A model generated the notes under the pieces. It did not search any database. It worked only from the letters and a program-made list of their open reading frames with translations, and was not told where the DNA came from. The translations under genes and the position numbers were made by a program. From positions 186,001 through 250,000 of the forward strand of contig NZ_JBPPGG010000001.1 of assembly GCF_051304405.1 (NCBI RefSeq): DNA of 64,000 nucleotides, written 5' to 3'. Numbering within the stretch: position 1 is the first letter of the stretch; the number at the start of each line of letters is the position of its first letter. Positions 63,047 to 64,000 of the stretch are shown here, one piece after another. Source of the DNA: Pedomonas sp051304405. GTDB lineage: Bacteria > Pseudomonadota > Alphaproteobacteria > Sphingomonadales > Sphingomonadaceae.

Positions 63047-64000
63047 TCACAGCGCCAGCACGCGCCTGGCCGCCGCGCCCGCGCCCACGTGCGCGCTCAC
63101 CTGCATCACCCGCACCTCCAGCGTCGCCGGGGGCGCGCCGAAGTCCGTCATCTGCTCCGCGAGGGTGTAGACCGCCGCGGGTGCGCTCACCCGCCACTGC
63201 CGCACGGCGGCCCCGCCGCGCAGGATCTGCACGTCGTACTGCTCGGTCTCCTCCGCCAGCGGCGCGTCCGTGCCGTCCACCCAGTCGAAGCCCTGGCGGC
63301 TGCGCCGCACCCAGCCGAGGCGGATATCGCCCGAGGCCTCCCGCGCGGCCCGCAGATGCACCGGGGCCAGCGGCCGGAGGCCCTCCGCCCGCACCGTCAC
63401 CGCCTGCGCCGTCACATCCTCCAGCGCCTCGTAGGGGCTCATGGCCTTGAACAGCAGCGTCTGCCCCAGCGAGGCCAGCCCCGCATCGAAGGGCACCAGC
63501 GCCGCACCGCTCAGCAGCACGAACCGCTCCCCGGCCTGATGCCCCGCGACGAACGCCTCCGTGCCCCGCCGCCCCCGCAGCAGCTCCGAGAGACGATACC
63601 GCCCGTTCGCCAGCAGCTCGGCCCGGGCGAACTGCACCAGCTCCCGCCCCAGGAGGCACAGGTTGGCGCCCGCCAGCACCGCCGCCGCCTCGCGCGATTC
63701 CAGCGCCATGTCCGGCGCGAGCAGCGCCACCTCCACCGCGTTCACCCGGTCCCAGAACGCCGTCTCGCCCGGCGGCAGCGCGGTCACCGCCGTGCCCATC
63801 ACCGTGCGGGCGGGAATGTCGGCGGCGGCCTGGTAGGTGAAGCCGCCATCGAGGCTCACCGCCGCGCTTGCCCGCCGCCAGCCCGCGCTCTCGCCCGCCG
63901 CCGCCAGATGCAGCACCGGCCCCGCCGGCAGCGCGGCCGAGAGCGGCGGCAGGTCCAGCACCTGGAGCGTGCTCGGCCCGTGGGGCGTTGCGGGCTGGGG
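63047..64000 (-). CDS. GTA host-specificity/TIM-barrel tail protein, C-terminal fragment
   Basis: The frame stays open to the right edge, so this is the last ~317 residues of a much larger protein (RcGTA gp15-like members exceed 1000 residues). RYRLSELLRGRRGTEAFVAG, HQAGERFVLL, LGQTLLFKAMSPYEALEDV and DIRLGWVRRSRQGFDWVDGT match the C-terminal baseplate domain of these proteins, and REASGDIRLGWVRRS looks like a fibronectin III-type strand pair. The product would be a tail-tip component of a gene transfer agent. A fully fledged prophage is an alternative that needs the neighbouring genes. Confidence 0.82.
   Translation of the reverse strand, partial: PQPATPHGPSTLQVLDLPPLSAALPAGPVLHLAAAGESAGWRRASAAVSLDGGFTYQAAADIPARTVMGTAVTALPPGETAFWDRVNAVEVALLAPDMALESREAAAVLAGANLCLLGRELVQFARAELLANGRYRLSELLRGRRGTEAFVAGHQAGERFVLLSGAALVPFDAGLASLGQTLLFKAMSPYEALEDVTAQAVTVRAEGLRPLAPVHLRAAREASGDIRLGWVRRSRQGFDWVDGTDAPLAEETEQYDVQILRGGAAVRQWRVSAPAAVYTLAEQMTDFGAPPATLEVRVMQVSAHVGAGAAARRVLAL

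Overview
The window is a GC-rich chromosomal stretch from an alphaproteobacterium. The evidence is a serC gene with the alphaproteobacterial start, a GAAC-N7-GAAC LexA box in front of uvrA, gatCAB, the pgsA-moaD-moaE order, TipF-like EAL proteins, a gene transfer agent (GTA) tail cluster at the right edge, and an OmpA protein with a long polyproline linker. The last feature, with the PEP-CTERM-type protein, leans towards Sphingomonadales, but that is inference. Genes are mostly core metabolism, packed tightly on both strands. I see no rRNA, tRNA, insertion sequence, CRISPR array or prophage apart from the GTA edge.

Layout. 1-6 kb: the 5' end of serC with a two-hairpin leader, an extensin-like lipoprotein, thiD-glmM and an AGCS amino-acid symporter. 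6-10 kb: a hybrid histidine kinase converging on a gamma-glutamyltransferase. 10-14.3 kb: a repeat-rich lipoprotein and a fatty-acyl-CoA ligase/metallo-hydrolase operon behind a perfect 16-bp palindrome. 14.5-18.3 kb: pgsA-moaD-moaE facing PhzF, a CDF metal exporter and pdxH. 18.3-27.2 kb: a glycine-zipper lipoprotein, a CbpA-like J protein, a YihY-like protein, fabI, aroC, a Nudix hydrolase and SOS-controlled uvrA. 27.2-33.5 kb: a small-peptide locus with a duplicated translation-start region, an MFS transporter, otsBA (trehalose), an unknown membrane protein, an EVE-domain protein and a DUF1508 protein. 33.9-41.7 kb: gatCAB, a DUF3089 hydrolase-ruvX pair, and pyrB with a degenerate dihydroorotase partner. 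41.8-46.8 kb: a ParA/small basic-protein pair, a PilZ protein with a methyltransferase-like protein, and serB/miaA whose start codons overlap head to head. 46.9-50.4 kb: ilvB-ilvN-ilvC. 50.7-59.3 kb: a choice-of-anchor L secreted protein, a protein-tyrosine phosphatase, SDR and GMC oxidoreductases, a FliN-like protein, lipB, two tandem TipF-like degenerate EAL proteins and a TauE/SafE transporter. 59.5-64 kb: an alanine-rich lipoprotein, an SCP2 protein, a secreted protein, OmpA and the end of the GTA cluster.

The most notable non-gene content is a family of composite intergenic repeats, three long copies and two partial ones. They are built from hairpins around GGGTC..GACCC and sit between unrelated genes. 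The strongest candidate for something undescribed is the locus at 27.3-27.6 kb. It has a 28-codon membrane peptide with a long, partly paired Shine-Dalgarno sequence, its own terminator, and a second degenerate copy of the same start region.
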